In this document: positions 20,500 to 30,899 of the stretch, in pieces
How positions within the stretch are numbered: position 1 is the stretch's first letter
Layout of the letters: the number at the start of each line of letters is the position of its first letter
Assembly: GCA_009760855.2 (NCBI GenBank)
Contig: WPIO01000224.1
Span: 124,001-188,000 of the forward strand
Length of the DNA: 64,000 nucleotides
From: Cristatella mucedo
Lineage: Eukaryota > Bryozoa > Phylactolaemata > Cristatellidae
Direction: 5' to 3'
Notes under the pieces: model-generated
Databases searched by the model: none
Seen by the model: only the letters and a program-made list of their open reading frames with translations
What the model was told of the DNA's origin: nothing
Program-made: the position numbers and the translations under genes

Positions 20500-20945
20500 G
20501 CCAAATTTCTCGAGTGAGCATTAAAGGTACACGTGTATCGACTGCTGTAATTCATTACCGACTGATCTACCGTGCCATCCGATGCCTTTAGTTGGTGCAA
20601 TACACTACCGTTCGCTAGTCTGTCCAGCGTGACAGTCCCAGTTGCCACAATACGCTACTTCTCGCTGACATGCACTGGCTGCTAATGAAGCGTACTGATT
20701 TCAAGCTATTTCCACTGACTTTTAGATTCCTTCATTATCTCCTGTTTGAGCCTACATATTTTCCGACCATTCCAGGATTAGCAAAGTTATCGTATTATCC
20801 GCTTTCCCTCTTAAATCTCGGAGCTATGCCGTAGGAAGACCTTAATAATTGATAGACCTGGCCGTCATTTTGTATGCTCTCAAAGCATCAACATTACTCC
20901 AGACTGACTTCATGACATTGCCCGCATTAAAGCATACAAAACGAC
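20500..20945 (+). mobile_element. Old LINE-A fragment
   Basis: This is a heavily diverged copy of the LINE-A RT C-terminal part. ATCGACTGCTGTAATTC aligns to the SRLDFCNS block and CACTGGCTGCTAATGAAGC to the HWLPVKQ block, ending near the TFKRNLK position. No open frame of note. Confidence 0.65.
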
Positions 20946-20949
20946 ACTC

Positions 20950-21606
20950 AGACGCAATTGTTCGAAGTTGTCACATTACTCCACTTCTCGCCGACCTGCT
21001 TTGGCTACCAGTCAAGCAACGGATTGGCTTCAATGTTTTGTCGCTCACCTTTAGGTCACTTCATTCTTTGGCTCCAGCCAATCTCTCATATATGATCCCC
21101 ATCAGGCCAAGCATCGTACCACCTGCTTTTCGGAATCCAACAGTTTACAAATACCTCGTACAAACCTCAAATCCTTTGGAGACCGTGCATTTAGTTCGTA
21201 TGCCCCAAAAGCATGGAACTCCCTCCCGACCTGGGTCAGAACATCCCTTGACCTGACCACATTTAAAAAGAACTTTAAAACACGCCTATTTAGGACAGCA
21301 TTTAGTGGGTCCCTGTGATTCGTCCTTCGTGTGCTTATGCGCACTGACACTGTGCATGCTGCCACTAACCACATTTGCATGCTGACCCTGTGCATGTCAC
21401 CCCTAACCATGTTAACCACATTTGCATCCTGACCCTGTGCATGTCACCCCTAACTATATTTTTCATTTTGTTTGTTTTTCTAGCATGATTTTACTTACCA
21501 TTCAATTGCATTTCCCTTTGCAGCAAATGAAAAGCGCCTATAAAGAGATTGAGTTCTCTGAGGGCGCTTTATCAAGTGCATTATTACTATTGTTATTATT
21601 ATTATT
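20950..21606 (+). mobile_element. LINE-A1 3' fragment
   Basis: It starts at the coding block for CHITPLLADL (GTTGTCACATTACTCCAC) and includes the ORF end, an A1 3'UTR, the hairpin and an interrupted (TTA)n tail at 21577-21606. The 3'UTR contains a 48-bp tandem duplication (ACCACATTTGCATGCTGACC and ACCACATTTGCATCCTGACC, about 21367-21460). Small frameshifts break the ORF. Confidence 0.9.
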
Positions 21607-21755
21607 CATTTTGTTTGTTTATCAAGCATGATATTACTCACCATTCAATTGCATTTCCCTTTGCTGCAAATGAAAAGCGCCTAAAAAGAGATTGAGTTCT
21701 CTGAGGGCGCTTTATCAAGTGCATTACTATTATTCTTTGTATTATTATTACTCAC
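21607..21755 (+). mobile_element. Second LINE-A1 3' end in tandem
   Basis: Directly after the (TTA)n tail, the last ~110 bp of the A1 3'UTR (CATTTTGTTTGTTTATCAAG), hairpin and (TTA)n tail repeat in the same orientation. This is either a second 5'-truncated insertion into the first tail or a local duplication. Confidence 0.88.
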
Positions 21756-22240
21756 AGAAGTTTGTCGGTGTCTGCGGTTTTCAATTTGCGTGCTAATGCA
21801 TGCTAGCACAGTGCATTTTACCAATAACCATATGTTCAGGTAACCCAAAAAAGCTCACAGGATAAAAGCTTACCGTCAAAAGATCGCAAGTAATCATTTA
21901 AAGGAATTTTGGTTTAAATGGATATTTATAATCTGAGTATTTTATTAGAGAAAATACATCGTAAAACTCACAGTACAATATAGTTGATTCCAGCTTTTAA
22001 ATTGTTTCTTCTATAGAAAGAGTTAATATAGCCTCTTGATGTTTCCTTATTTTTAAATAGATGCCTAGATTGTGTGCGATTCCGTGAAGATAATCTCGTG
22101 CTAGGACTGTTTCGAGATTGGTAGTTGATGCTTCGAGTCCGAACATTTGGGTCACACGAATAAATGCGATACATTACGACACAGCTGCCATGTACACAAT
22201 AATATTCGGAACACTTTGGTTCTGATTTCAAATTACACAG
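21756..22240. other. Unassigned spacer
   Basis: The first ~90 bp retain a LINE-A2-like phrase (GCATGCTAGCACAGTGCA, CCAATAACCATATG). The rest is unrecognised; a minus-strand frame 21968-22231 has no motif. Confidence 0.4.
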
Positions 22241-22244
22241 AGTG

Positions 22245-22895
22245 TAGTTACTAGTGTTAAGGCTTCACCCACTAAATTTCATTCAATTGCTCTTGCACGT
22301 TCAAATGTTACGGCCTCAAGTTGCACTGGCCAGGTATCATATTTGCATCTTCGACCGGCGATACAGCTGCCATTTTCACTACGAACTTAATGCAGCTGTG
22401 GTTTTAACTCCACCTTACATAAAAAGGATGTACAGATTTATCCTCAAAATTTCGTGTAGTCGCGCAACGCATGAATTCTACTGGCCTGCTTAGCCGTACA
22501 ATTTTGCAATTGCGATAAAACTGCCATTGCTGTAATAGGCTTCGAGCAACTTCGTTTTTGATTCCGCATTGAAAAAAGCAGTGTTCCTGATTAATCAACC
22601 AAATATTTTGGCAAAGCGCAGAGGCTATCTCGTGCAATTCTTTAAATAGCTCGGACTAGCAAGCGTCCGCACCTGGTCGAATTGCGATATAGCTGCCGTT
22701 TCCAAATGGGCGTCAAGCAACTGTGGTTCGATTTCAAGTTAGAGCAAAAAGTGTTCTGAGTTTACGAACCAGTTCAATGACCGTTCTGCATTTATGAATT
22801 ACGATAAAGCTACTCTTCCAACAATAGGCGTCGTAAAACTGTGGTTCAAATTGCTTATAATAGAAAACGGAGTTCCGGATTCACCCGCCAAATTG
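22245..22895 (-). repeat. Degenerate ~165-bp tandem repeat array, minus orientation
   Basis: A recurring module, GCGATA-AGCTGCC...TGTGGTT---TT, appears near 22360, 22515, 22690 and 22805, with the second landmark near 22398, 22553, 22723 and 22842. Spacing is about 119-169 bp. It is the reverse complement of the module in the 23165-24195 array. Confidence 0.65.
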
Positions 22896-22899
22896 TTGG

Positions 22900-23111
22900 C
22901 GATGGAGCTCAACTGCTCTCCTAACTCTGCTATGCTTCCCACTTTCTCTTTGTTGCGTGAGACGAAGTCTGTTGGCTACCGAATGCGTACCGAAAGCCGC
23001 TTAGGCTGTGAGTGGGCTATACAAAACTCTCCTGCGTAACACCCACATGGTCTTTATGACTTTGTGGAGTTACTGACGTAGATACATTACATTGCATTAC
23101 ATTACATTACT
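22900..23111 (+). mobile_element. LINE-B 3' end between inverted arrays
   Basis: GAGCTCAACTGCTCTCCTAA begins the LINE-B 3'UTR. CGAATGCGTACCGAAAGCC and GGAGTTACTGACGTAGATAC lead to an (ATTAC)n tail at 23085-23110. The copy is relatively well preserved and probably younger than the arrays around it. Confidence 0.92.
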
Positions 23112-23164
23112 AACGCAGTATGTTGCAATGGCCTCTAATGGCCCTGACCATCAAAGGCCATAGC

Positions 23165-24195
23165 AATAGAACACGCCCACCTAATGTCAGGAAATCAAGC
23201 GGGTAAGTCCAAAACCTTTTTTTCTGTAATGTGGAATCAACACCTAATGTGGGTGAAAATGGCAGTTGTGTCGCCGCTTGTATTTTTAGAAAGACTGGCT
23301 GGTTCGGGACATTTAGGCCATATAATGCGCACATGGGCAATTGCAAGAAATTTTATGGATAAACCCCGACTACTGTTGTTTGTAATGTGGAATCAAAACT
23401 AAATTGTGTCGAAGCTTATTGCTGATATCGCAGTATTTTTCCACTCTGAATATCTATGGAGGCTGGTTGGCCTGGACTATTCGAGACCATGCGAGATAAT
23501 CCCTATGTGCAGTCTCATTAAATTGTGTATGTAAACAAAGAACACCCTGTTCTATACTTGAAATCAAAGTAACAGTTGCGCTACGCGTAGTTTAGAAATA
23601 GCAGCTGAATCGGCCATAATATATAGGGAAGCTCTCTGGTTCGGGCCCTTAGCGGGCATGGCTTGAGAAAGCCAATTGGTAACGCCGTGAAATTGTGTTC
23701 GATACCCAGAAAACTCTTTTCTGTGAATTAGTATTAAAATCGCAACTTCGAAAGGTTTCTTACAGAAATGGTACCTGTATTGTTGTTCAAATACGCAGGC
23801 AGGCTGTTAGGCCCGGGTAATTAGATGCCTTAGCAGTAAATCGAGCTAACACGATCCCATGATGTTTTGTGGGCTTAAGTGAATCATTCATTGCTGTAAT
23901 TCGCAATTCAAATATCAGTTGGGCGAAGCTTTTTTAAATAGCAGTTGCATCGCAGTTTGACTACTTAGGGCTGCCATTTGGTCCGGGCCATCAGACGCAG
24001 TAGCCTCAGTACGCTCAAGGAAACCCCGTGAAATTTGGCAGGAAAACTTTGCATATTGCTCTCTAAAATTTGGAACTGAAACGGCAGCTGAGTAAATTTT
24101 CCTGATTTAATGGCAGCTGTATCGCCGTTGAATTGTGTAAATAGGCAGGCTTCCCCAGCCATTTGAGGCCATTGCATGAGAAATAGGTTTTCTGA
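23165..24195 (+). repeat. Degenerate ~165-bp tandem repeat array, plus orientation
   Basis: The landmark TGTAATGTGGAATCAA or its variants occurs at about 23225, 23381, 23556, 23721, 23892 and 24056 (intervals about 156-175 bp). Each unit also has GGCAGCTGTATCGCCGTT-like and GGTTCGGGCCATT-like blocks. Units are strongly diverged. The array is interrupted by the hAT element and resumes at 26485. Confidence 0.7.
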
Positions 24196-24419
24196 AAAAC
24201 AGTTATTTAAAAAAAATAGCTTACTGTTTTTTATTTAAAGAAAATATCTGTAAAAATCTGTTTTTGCTGTTTTTCCATTCTTCGCTAATTGTTCGCAAAA
24301 ATTTATAAATCAATACATTTTTACTTCTTGTAATAATATTTCAAGAATACATTCAAGAATGTTCGATTCATTTCAATTTCAACTTCAATTTCAATTCAAG
24401 TATAGTACTAGGCGACTTG

Positions 24420-25263
24420 TCTGAGAGACGCTAGTTTTGGTTAATCTTGTACAGAAATTCCCACAGACCAAAAAAACCTCTTTTGAAGCCTATTGATGGC
24501 GGTATAATTGATAGAATTACGCCTTGAAGTATCCGAAGATTTTCAACGTGCTGGCCAGAGTTCCTGGATAGCGTCAAATCGGATTTGAGCCATTTGAAAC
24601 TATCTTGAAATTGATGCAACTGACTGCAATTGGTAATGAATACTTTTGAAGCAAATAATTCCATTTAATTTTAAGAGACAATTACACACTTCCGGCATCA
24701 TTTGACAGGTGTTCGACGCCAACTTCCGCATCGTTAACTCCAAATACATAGGACGCTAGATTCCTGTAAAGTTAAGCATAGTTTTGACGGAGTGACAGAT
24801 GGATCTTCGAGACTGCGGGTGAGGTTCATGGCGGTCCATCAATCACTCTTCAACGCGACACTGCTTATTTTCCATGAGCTTAATAATATTATCACGATTA
24901 AGGTTAGAGAGCTTTTGTAGCATGAATTCAAAAGTGTTGTCAGCACTTATCAACGTTGCTTCTTCTCGACTTGGGTTCTCAACATCAAGTTTCAAAAGTT
25001 CCGTTGTCTCCAGAAGAATTTTGAGAGCATCAACATCCTGGGTCTCAATCATTTCCACTGCCTTGAAGTCGGTTAGTGTTTCGTTGATGGCGACTTCTAA
25101 TGTAATTGATTTCTGTCTTTAAGAGTGGCTCTAACATTTGTGGGACGGAGTTCCAGCAGGTCTGTACGCCAAGATGAAGTTCCATGGCACTTATGAACTC
25201 ATCTTTTACTTTGGAATAAAAGACGTAGTTGTAAACAATTGATTTTTTTGATGCATTTGACAA
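24420..25263 (-). pseudogene. hAT transposase C-terminal part
   Basis: Minus-strand frames from 25263 down read LGVQTCWNSVPQMLEPLL, matching the conserved W-N----ML block of hAT transposases. A helical stretch follows at 25058-24843 (VDALKILLETTELL) after a frameshift near 25060. A degraded C-terminal dimerisation part lies near 24440-24660. The N-terminal BED finger and catalytic D/D/E residues were not identified. The protein would cut and paste the element in the nucleus. Several stops make it inactive. Confidence 0.62.
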
Positions 25264-26400
25264 GCTTGTGTGATTTCGTGTGCCAAGTGGTAATCAGTGT
25301 CTCCTTCTAATGCATCATCGCTGATCACTCCGAGTCCGTACCTGCTTCTAAGTCAAAGTTGTCCGTTTAATCAATTTTGTCTTTATCCAGATTTAATAGT
25401 TCACCTTAGTGCTGTTCTTGTAAAATGTGTCACGCTCTCGACTCGAATGTGCAGACCGTGCTCTAAGCAAAACTTTCTTATTACCTCGTAGTGGCAAATA
25501 CATTTTTTATTTATTGAAGTTCCGTCTTGAGTATTCCCAAATCACTATCCGTTGTTATTCCAAAAATTGTCAAATGCTGTTTCATCGATTCTACGATATC
25601 ACAAGTAACTCACGAACTAAAAATGAGATCGAAACCGGTTCTAGGCCACTATCATGAATGCTGACTCCGAAAAATCGACTCCTTTGCGGTTCCTTATTCA
25701 TCCACACGCATACTAATATTTATTCTATCGAATTCTTTCTTGATGTCGGCAATTATTTGTTTCTCATTTCTTCGTATTCATCGTGCACCAACTTTGCCAC
25801 ATTCGTCATATCGTTTTCGTTCGCTGTAGGTTTGAATCAGTTCCGTGATGTTGATTGCCGTATACTTTTATTTCTAGCGATAGCTCTAGTCGGTATTCCT
25901 TAAGTAGCCAGATCAGCAAACATCTCCTTCAGACTCTGTTGACCCAGGGAAATGACAATCGTGTTTATTCTCTTTTGGTTCTAACTTACTTATCATGGGA
26001 TTTATACCCAGAGCACTTTTATCAAAACCAATTCAATATATTTTTAGATGACTTTTTAATGTTGTCATACAATTTCCTGAAAATGTTGATTTTTTGCATT
26101 CTCTACCTTGACTTCATGTCTCTTCTGTAATATATGTCTTTTGCTCTGCCTCGCATTCCCAAACTGAAGACATTGCTGAAAAATACCAATAATTTGTTGA
26201 TACCACGAGGACATTTATATTATTTATTACCTAATTTGTTTTAATTTTAATTTTAATTTTCCTTTTAGGCCAATTGAGAAAAATCATCACTGCACATCCC
26301 TAGCGCTTTCAAAAAAAATTGTAAATATTTTTTCCGTTACATTTTTTGCAGCCATAATAAACGTTTGACTTACAGTTGTAGTACATTTTTTTAACAATTT
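25264..26400 (-). pseudogene. Upstream part of the hAT element, decayed
   Basis: This should hold the transposase N-terminus. Short minus-strand phrases near 25400-25440 look transposase-like but stops are frequent. Plus-strand open frames here (for example 25297-25491, 25658-25903, 25855-26130) show no motif and are treated as chance. Confidence 0.35.
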
Positions 26401-26484
26401 CATTTAAAAGCATTAAAACAGTTAAAAATGCAGCTGCTTACAGTTTTTATTTTGCGAAAAAAGCTATTTTACGATTACTGGTAA

Positions 26485-26690
26485 ACAGCAACCAAAGATT
26501 TTAACGAGAACGCTCAAGCACAATTCCATGAAATTGAGTAGGTTAAGAAGTCATATTCTGCATAATGTAGAATAACAACCACAGTGTTCTGAAGTCTATT
26601 TTAAAAGTTTCAGCTGCATCGCAGTTATTTTTGGTAGCCCTAAAAACTCAACCGTTGCAAATTCAAAAATGGATTTGCATGTCGACTTCA
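26485..26690 (+). repeat. Resumed ~165-bp repeat unit(s) after hAT
   Basis: GAACGCTCAAGCACAATTCC, GAATAACAACCACAGTG and AGCTGCATCGCAGTTA match blocks of the array unit at 24010-24120. This indicates that the hAT element split an existing array. Confidence 0.6.
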
Positions 26691-26809
26691 AGATTGAAAT
26701 CTTTTATCTTGTGCCAAAGGTCCTGAATAATATCGAACACGTATCTCATAAGCTGCTCTACCATACAGATTTTGATACGAAATTCTTACTCTCTTTCTCA
26801 AAATCTGAC

Positions 26810-27737
26810 CAAGTATGATCCAGATATCTAAAAAGCTATCGCTCAAAATTGGCTCTGTGAGCATATCTCCGGTTGAATAAGCATAAAATATAGGTGTCAC
26901 GTTCCAGAGTAACTTTTAGATGACCACATCAGCTCCACAATCAAGTCTGCCTACTCTCACTTACATAATGCTGCTAAACTGCGAGTTATTTAGATAGGGA
27001 TACCTCACCGAAGTTGGTAAAATTCATTTGTGACATCCCGTCTTGACTTCTGTAACTCACTGCTTACTGGCCAACCGGCATGCGCTATCAGGCGCTTACA
27101 GCTGATGCAAGACTCTGCAGCTAGGCTTGTCTATTGTGAGCTTCGCAGTTGCCTCATCACACCACTTCTCGACGACCTGCACTGGCTACCAGTCAAGCAA
27201 CGAAACGACTTCAAGGTTCTGTCGCTCACTTTTAGTTTACTTCATTCTTTGGCTCCGGCCAATCTATTAGATCTACTGCCGCACCAGGCTAAGAATCGTA
27301 CCACCAGCTTTTAGGAATCTACCGTTTTACCTGTAACTCGTACAAACCTCAAATCCTTTTCAGAAAGTGCATTTAGTTCGCATGCTCCCAAAGCCTGAAA
27401 CTCACTCCCGACTTACGTCACGACTTCCTCTGACTTGACCACATTTAAAAATAACTTACAAACGGACCGTATATCACAGCGTTTAGTGGGTCTTTATGTT
27501 TCTTCCTTTGATTCGATTATGGGTGTTGACACTGTGCATGCTGCCACTAACCAAACTTGCATGCTGACCCAATGCATGCCACCCCTAACCATGTTATTCT
27601 TGTTGTTTATCGATCATGCTACCACTAACCATCAGATCGTGTTTCAATTGTAGCAAATGCGAAGCTCCTAGAAACAGTATTGAGTTTTCTGAGGGCGCTT
27701 TACCAAGTGTGTTACTATTATTATTATTACTATTATA
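26810..27737 (+). mobile_element. LINE-A2 3' copy
   Basis: It begins in the LINE-A segment AAAATTGGCTCTGTGAGC (matching reversed 60290-60310) and runs through the RT C-terminal domain (27030-27314, SRLDFCNSLLTGQPACAIRR and HWLPVKQRNDFKV). It then has an A2 3'UTR (ATTCTTGTTGTTTATCG, CTACCACTAACC), hairpin and (TTA)n tail at 27710-27736. Stops and small indels break the ORF. Confidence 0.9.
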
Positions 27738-27739
27738 TA

Positions 27740-28330
27740 GGCTGGCCACAACTTGGTTCTGGGTCACCTAATAGGGGCTCCTCTGGCCACTGTGCTTTCT
27801 ACCTCTCGAGAGGTCGCGACATCCTGCTCCCGGGTGTCCCGCTCTCAAGCCGGACCTGGTTATCAACAATGGCACCGACACGTTTACATTCGACGTAACG
27901 GCGCAGCTTGACTGCAATTAGGAAGCCCGGGCAGTAGAGGCCCAGAGAAAGGTTAATAACTATGAGGCCATGGCCCAGTCTTTCCTGACCGCTGACTACC
28001 GGTAGGCAGTGGTGAGGCCCATTGTGGTTGGTGCTCTGGGTGGCACGTGGCCGGATAATGAAGCCTGCCTGGTGGACCTCGGCATTCGGCGCAAGGAACA
28101 GACGGCATCGTGCCGAATATGCGTCTCTGACGCCATTTTTGGGTCTGAAGCGGTGTGGTGTGGTCCCTGTTCCTGAACCGTGAGAAACTGGTAGCCCCCG
28201 CGGCCCCGGCAGACCAAGGTTCCTCCGGCTAAGGTGCAATAGTTTGTTGAAATATTTAAAATAATACTAGGCCAATGGCAAATAAGGAATCCCAACTGCC
28301 ACCCCTACCTCAGGGCGTTGGCTTAAATAT
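27740..28330 (+). mobile_element. RLE-type non-LTR element, 3' fragment with endonuclease motif
   Basis: The plus strand reads LKPDLVINNGTDTFTFDVT at 27844-27900, then K in QRKVNNY, fitting the PD...D...K core of the restriction-like endonuclease. VVRPIVVGALGGTWPDN follows, then LVDLGIRR (about 28010-28095), the signature C-terminus of R2/NeSL-type proteins. In-frame TAG stops at about 27920 and 28001 interrupt it. The RLE would nick the target to prime reverse transcription. The fragment is GC-rich against AT-rich flanks and begins directly after a LINE-A2 tail. Confidence 0.78.
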
Positions 28331-28528
28331 ATGTCCTCAGCAATAAACTATTTTATAACTGCATGACCTCGAATAATAATTAGCTGCTATATTCATATTC
28401 ATGATATATTCAGACTAGTTTAGCTGGAGCCACAGTTTCACGGCCTTGTTTTTAAATAAAAGCCGTCCTAATAAAAATCTAATGACAAGCTATGCAAGCT
28501 GTTAACGTTTGGTTTTGTCAACGGCTAA
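28331..28528. other. Unassigned spacer
   Basis: AT-rich, no feature recognised. Confidence 0.4.
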
Positions 28529-28667
28529 TAAATCATTCATTTATATAGCGCCCTAAGAGAACTTAATCTCTATTCAGGCGCTTCACATATGCCTCGGGGC
28601 TCGAGCCCACGACCTCAGGCAGACCTTGGTCGGGGCGAGCACCTTAACCGCTAGACCAAACCAGGCT
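28529..28667 (-). mobile_element. SINE1 copy b (tRNA head, LINE-A-like tail)
   Basis: On the minus strand it reads a tRNA-like head with box A TGGTCTAGCGGTTAAGG (28642-28658) and box B GGGCTCGAGCCCC (28596-28608). The tail AAGCGCCTGAATAGAGATTA...TCTCTTAGGGCGCT has the same two-tier hairpin as LINE-A. The 3' end is ATAAATGAATGATTTATT rather than (TTA)n. It is the best-preserved SINE1 in the window. Confidence 0.88.
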
Positions 28668-29089
28668 CTAACACAATTTGATACGAGCAACGTGGCCTAT
28701 AATTATTTACTAAAGTCATCATTAACCAAAATACGACCTGGCCACTACATAGGTCATATGCCAAAAGGCAGTCACTCTCTTGGCGCAATGGTCTGCCGGT
28801 CGCTTAATCCTAGCGCTAGGCGTGAGCTGCTATCAGCTTGTTAGAGTGTTTGATGTAAGTCACCTGTCGCATCAGCCATATTATGATAATATATATGTGT
28901 ATAACTATTCCATTACGGCTGACACGAAAGGTTAATTTTAGCCCAAAAAACCTGATTTATCAGCCATAATACGATGATGGATAGGCTGTTAGTAGGTATG
29001 TGCTTCAAAGAGACATTCGACGCTTTGACCGTAAAATTGCTAAGAAAGCACAAGTCTGCCACTGGTGTTCATGTCAGTAAAGTATTTCA
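28668..29089. other. Unassigned spacer before LINE-B
   Basis: No feature recognised. It may include 5' sequence of the LINE-B copy. Confidence 0.35.
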
Positions 29090-29370
29090 TTTGACTACTT
29101 TCAAAATCACTGGTTCTTTACACAGAGCTTGCAGATCCCAAGCGAGTACCTGCGTTCGCCCTATCAACAGCTCGGCTATCAAACCCATGACCCGTAAGTT
29201 TAAAGCGCCGAATAGTACTCGCTGCGGTTGCAGCTCTCCTGCAGTGCCTCGGCATGTTATGAAACGTCGACCGGCTGCCGTTACTGCGGTCCAATTCAAA
29301 TTCGAAGGGCCCGCGTCTGTCGAGCCGGCTACAAGCCGACTTGAATACAAGCCACTTCATCCAGCCTCTT

Positions 29371-30330
29371 AAATTCCTCGTAATAAATGTCTGCTTGCTA
29401 AAAACCAAGGGGTTTCTTATCCGCGATCAGGTAGTCCATGAGAATCTGGATGCATTTCTGCTCACCGAAACTTGAATGACGCCTTGTTCCAGCAGCTGTA
29501 TATCTGAGACTGTGGGCGTGTGATCGCCGTCACGTGGTTCCGCCCCCAGCCGACGTTCTGTCCGCCCAACGGGAACGCTCCTTGCCGGCACGTGACTTGT
29601 TCCCTGCCGCGCAATTCACTTTCTGCCTGTGCGACGGCCTGCACGCACGCTATCCACTCTCTTCGCTCTCCTAACACCTCGTACTCCGGAGCAGCACGCA
29701 CGACGGCTGCTAGATCGTATAATACAGCCGTCGTCGACAACGCTTGTGGGGGCTCCGCTCTTCATCGCGCCGTCATCGCGCGCCCGCGAGCCCCTACAAG
29801 ACCATCCCGCCTGGGTTCTCATTAAATCAGTCCATGCGTTCTGAGTAGGTTGGTGGTGGGGTTGCAATTGTTGTTAGTGAATTGTTTGGCTATAAGGTGT
29901 GCATTTTTCGCATGGGCCATCATTTGAATCAGTTTCAATCAGGTCCTCATCCAAGACAATGCAATGTTGTTGGTCCTCATCCATGACACTGCTGTGGTAT
30001 ACAGACCTCCTTCTGGTTATCTAAACTTGTCTATAGATGATTTTTCGGAGTTCCTCGCTAAAATATTTGTGTGTGACGGGCAGTCACTGATTGCTGGAGA
30101 CTTCAATATTCACGTTGACGACCCTATCAACAGCCAGGTCTGCTCATTTCTTGTCTGACTGGAGTAGTTTGGTTTGGTCCAACATGTTAATCATACCACC
30201 CACGTTGGTTGCCGTATTCTAGATCTCGTGATAACTGATAATTTCTTTACCACTGACCTTGCGTTATTCCCGCTGACACTCTCAGATCATTGTTTGGTCT
30301 TGTTTACTGCTCCAGCACTCTTGTACGTAC
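29371..30330 (+). pseudogene. LINE-B apurinic/apyrimidinic endonuclease
   Basis: The frame from 29371 reads KGFLIRDQVV and LDAFLLTET, the first AP-endonuclease motif of CR1/L2-type LINEs. After the inserted block, GGGVAIVVSELFGYKV-like sequence resumes at about 29848. VVYRPPSGYLN and AGDFNIHVDD follow (about 29997-30120), then RILDLVITDNF and SDHCLV (about 30210-30300). These motifs include the catalytic Asp/Asn and the SDH histidine. The enzyme would nick target DNA for priming. It is broken by the insertion, a stop after LTET and frameshifts. Confidence 0.85.
29509..29839. mobile_element. GC-rich insertion inside LINE-B endonuclease, unknown type
   Basis: A strongly GC-rich block interrupts the AT-rich LINE-B ORF and is flanked by TCTGAG at 29503-29508 and 29840-29845. 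It has open frames on both strands but no motif. It could be a solo LTR, a SINE-like unit or another non-autonomous element. No other copy is seen in the window. Confidence 0.45.
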
Positions 30331-30899
30331 AGGGTAATGTTGAACTTGTACAGCGACGTAGCATAAAAGTATTGACATAGACTCATTTTTGAAACCTGTT
30401 TGTGATGCAATTCTTCTTGATCTGCACACATACTCAACAGACAGATTCGAAACCCTGACTGGTGCAGTGAACGTGACACTTAGGAGTGCTCTTGACAAGC
30501 ATGCTCCCGTTCATTCTATCCGTGTACAGAGTCGTAGATATTCCTTAAATTTACTAAAAACTTTCAAAAGATGCACCGTGTTAAGCCCAGCTTGAACGTC
30601 GTTTTAAGAAGTCGGGGTATGATGCAGATCTAGTCAATAAAATACATCCTTCGAGTTTACATCCGGAAGCTTAAAAAAGCCAGAGCTTTTTTCACTCGAA
30701 AACTGCAGCTCTACCAGTAAGACCCAAAACAGATTTATAAAACGGTAAAAAACTTATTGGCCAATGCTGAGAGGTCTGACTCCACAGATGTTAAGGGCTC
30801 AGCCGAAAGTTTTTCAAACTTCTTTGATGAAGGAATTGAGCACATTCGTGCCTCCATAAAGCCCTCTCCGAGTAAAGCCATTGTTAAATCACAGCCTGT

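Larger units (their letters stand above)
24200..26480 (-). mobile_element. hAT-type DNA transposon remnant
   Basis: The ends form short inverted repeats: CAGTTATTTAAAAAAAATAG at 24200 and, on the other strand, CAGTAATCGTAAAATAGC from 26480. The transposase frames are on the minus strand. The element sits inside the ~165-bp repeat array, which resumes on both sides. Flanking 8-mers (CTGAAAAA and GTAAACAG) match poorly, so a target duplication is not confirmed. Length is 2281 bp. Confidence 0.7.

Noticed and set aside
22245-24195. CRISPR-like regular spacing
   Set aside because: The period is ~165 bp, units diverge throughout and there is no short exact repeat/spacer pattern. It is a degenerate satellite in a eukaryotic genome.
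28760-28850. tRNA gene near 28770
   Set aside because: CTTGGCGCAATGGTCTGCC resembles box A slightly, but no box B or cloverleaf follows.
29087-29408. Overlapping long frames on both strands in a GC-rich patch
   Set aside because: Both strands are open because of high GC content, and no domain is recognised. At most it is the start of the LINE-B ORF.
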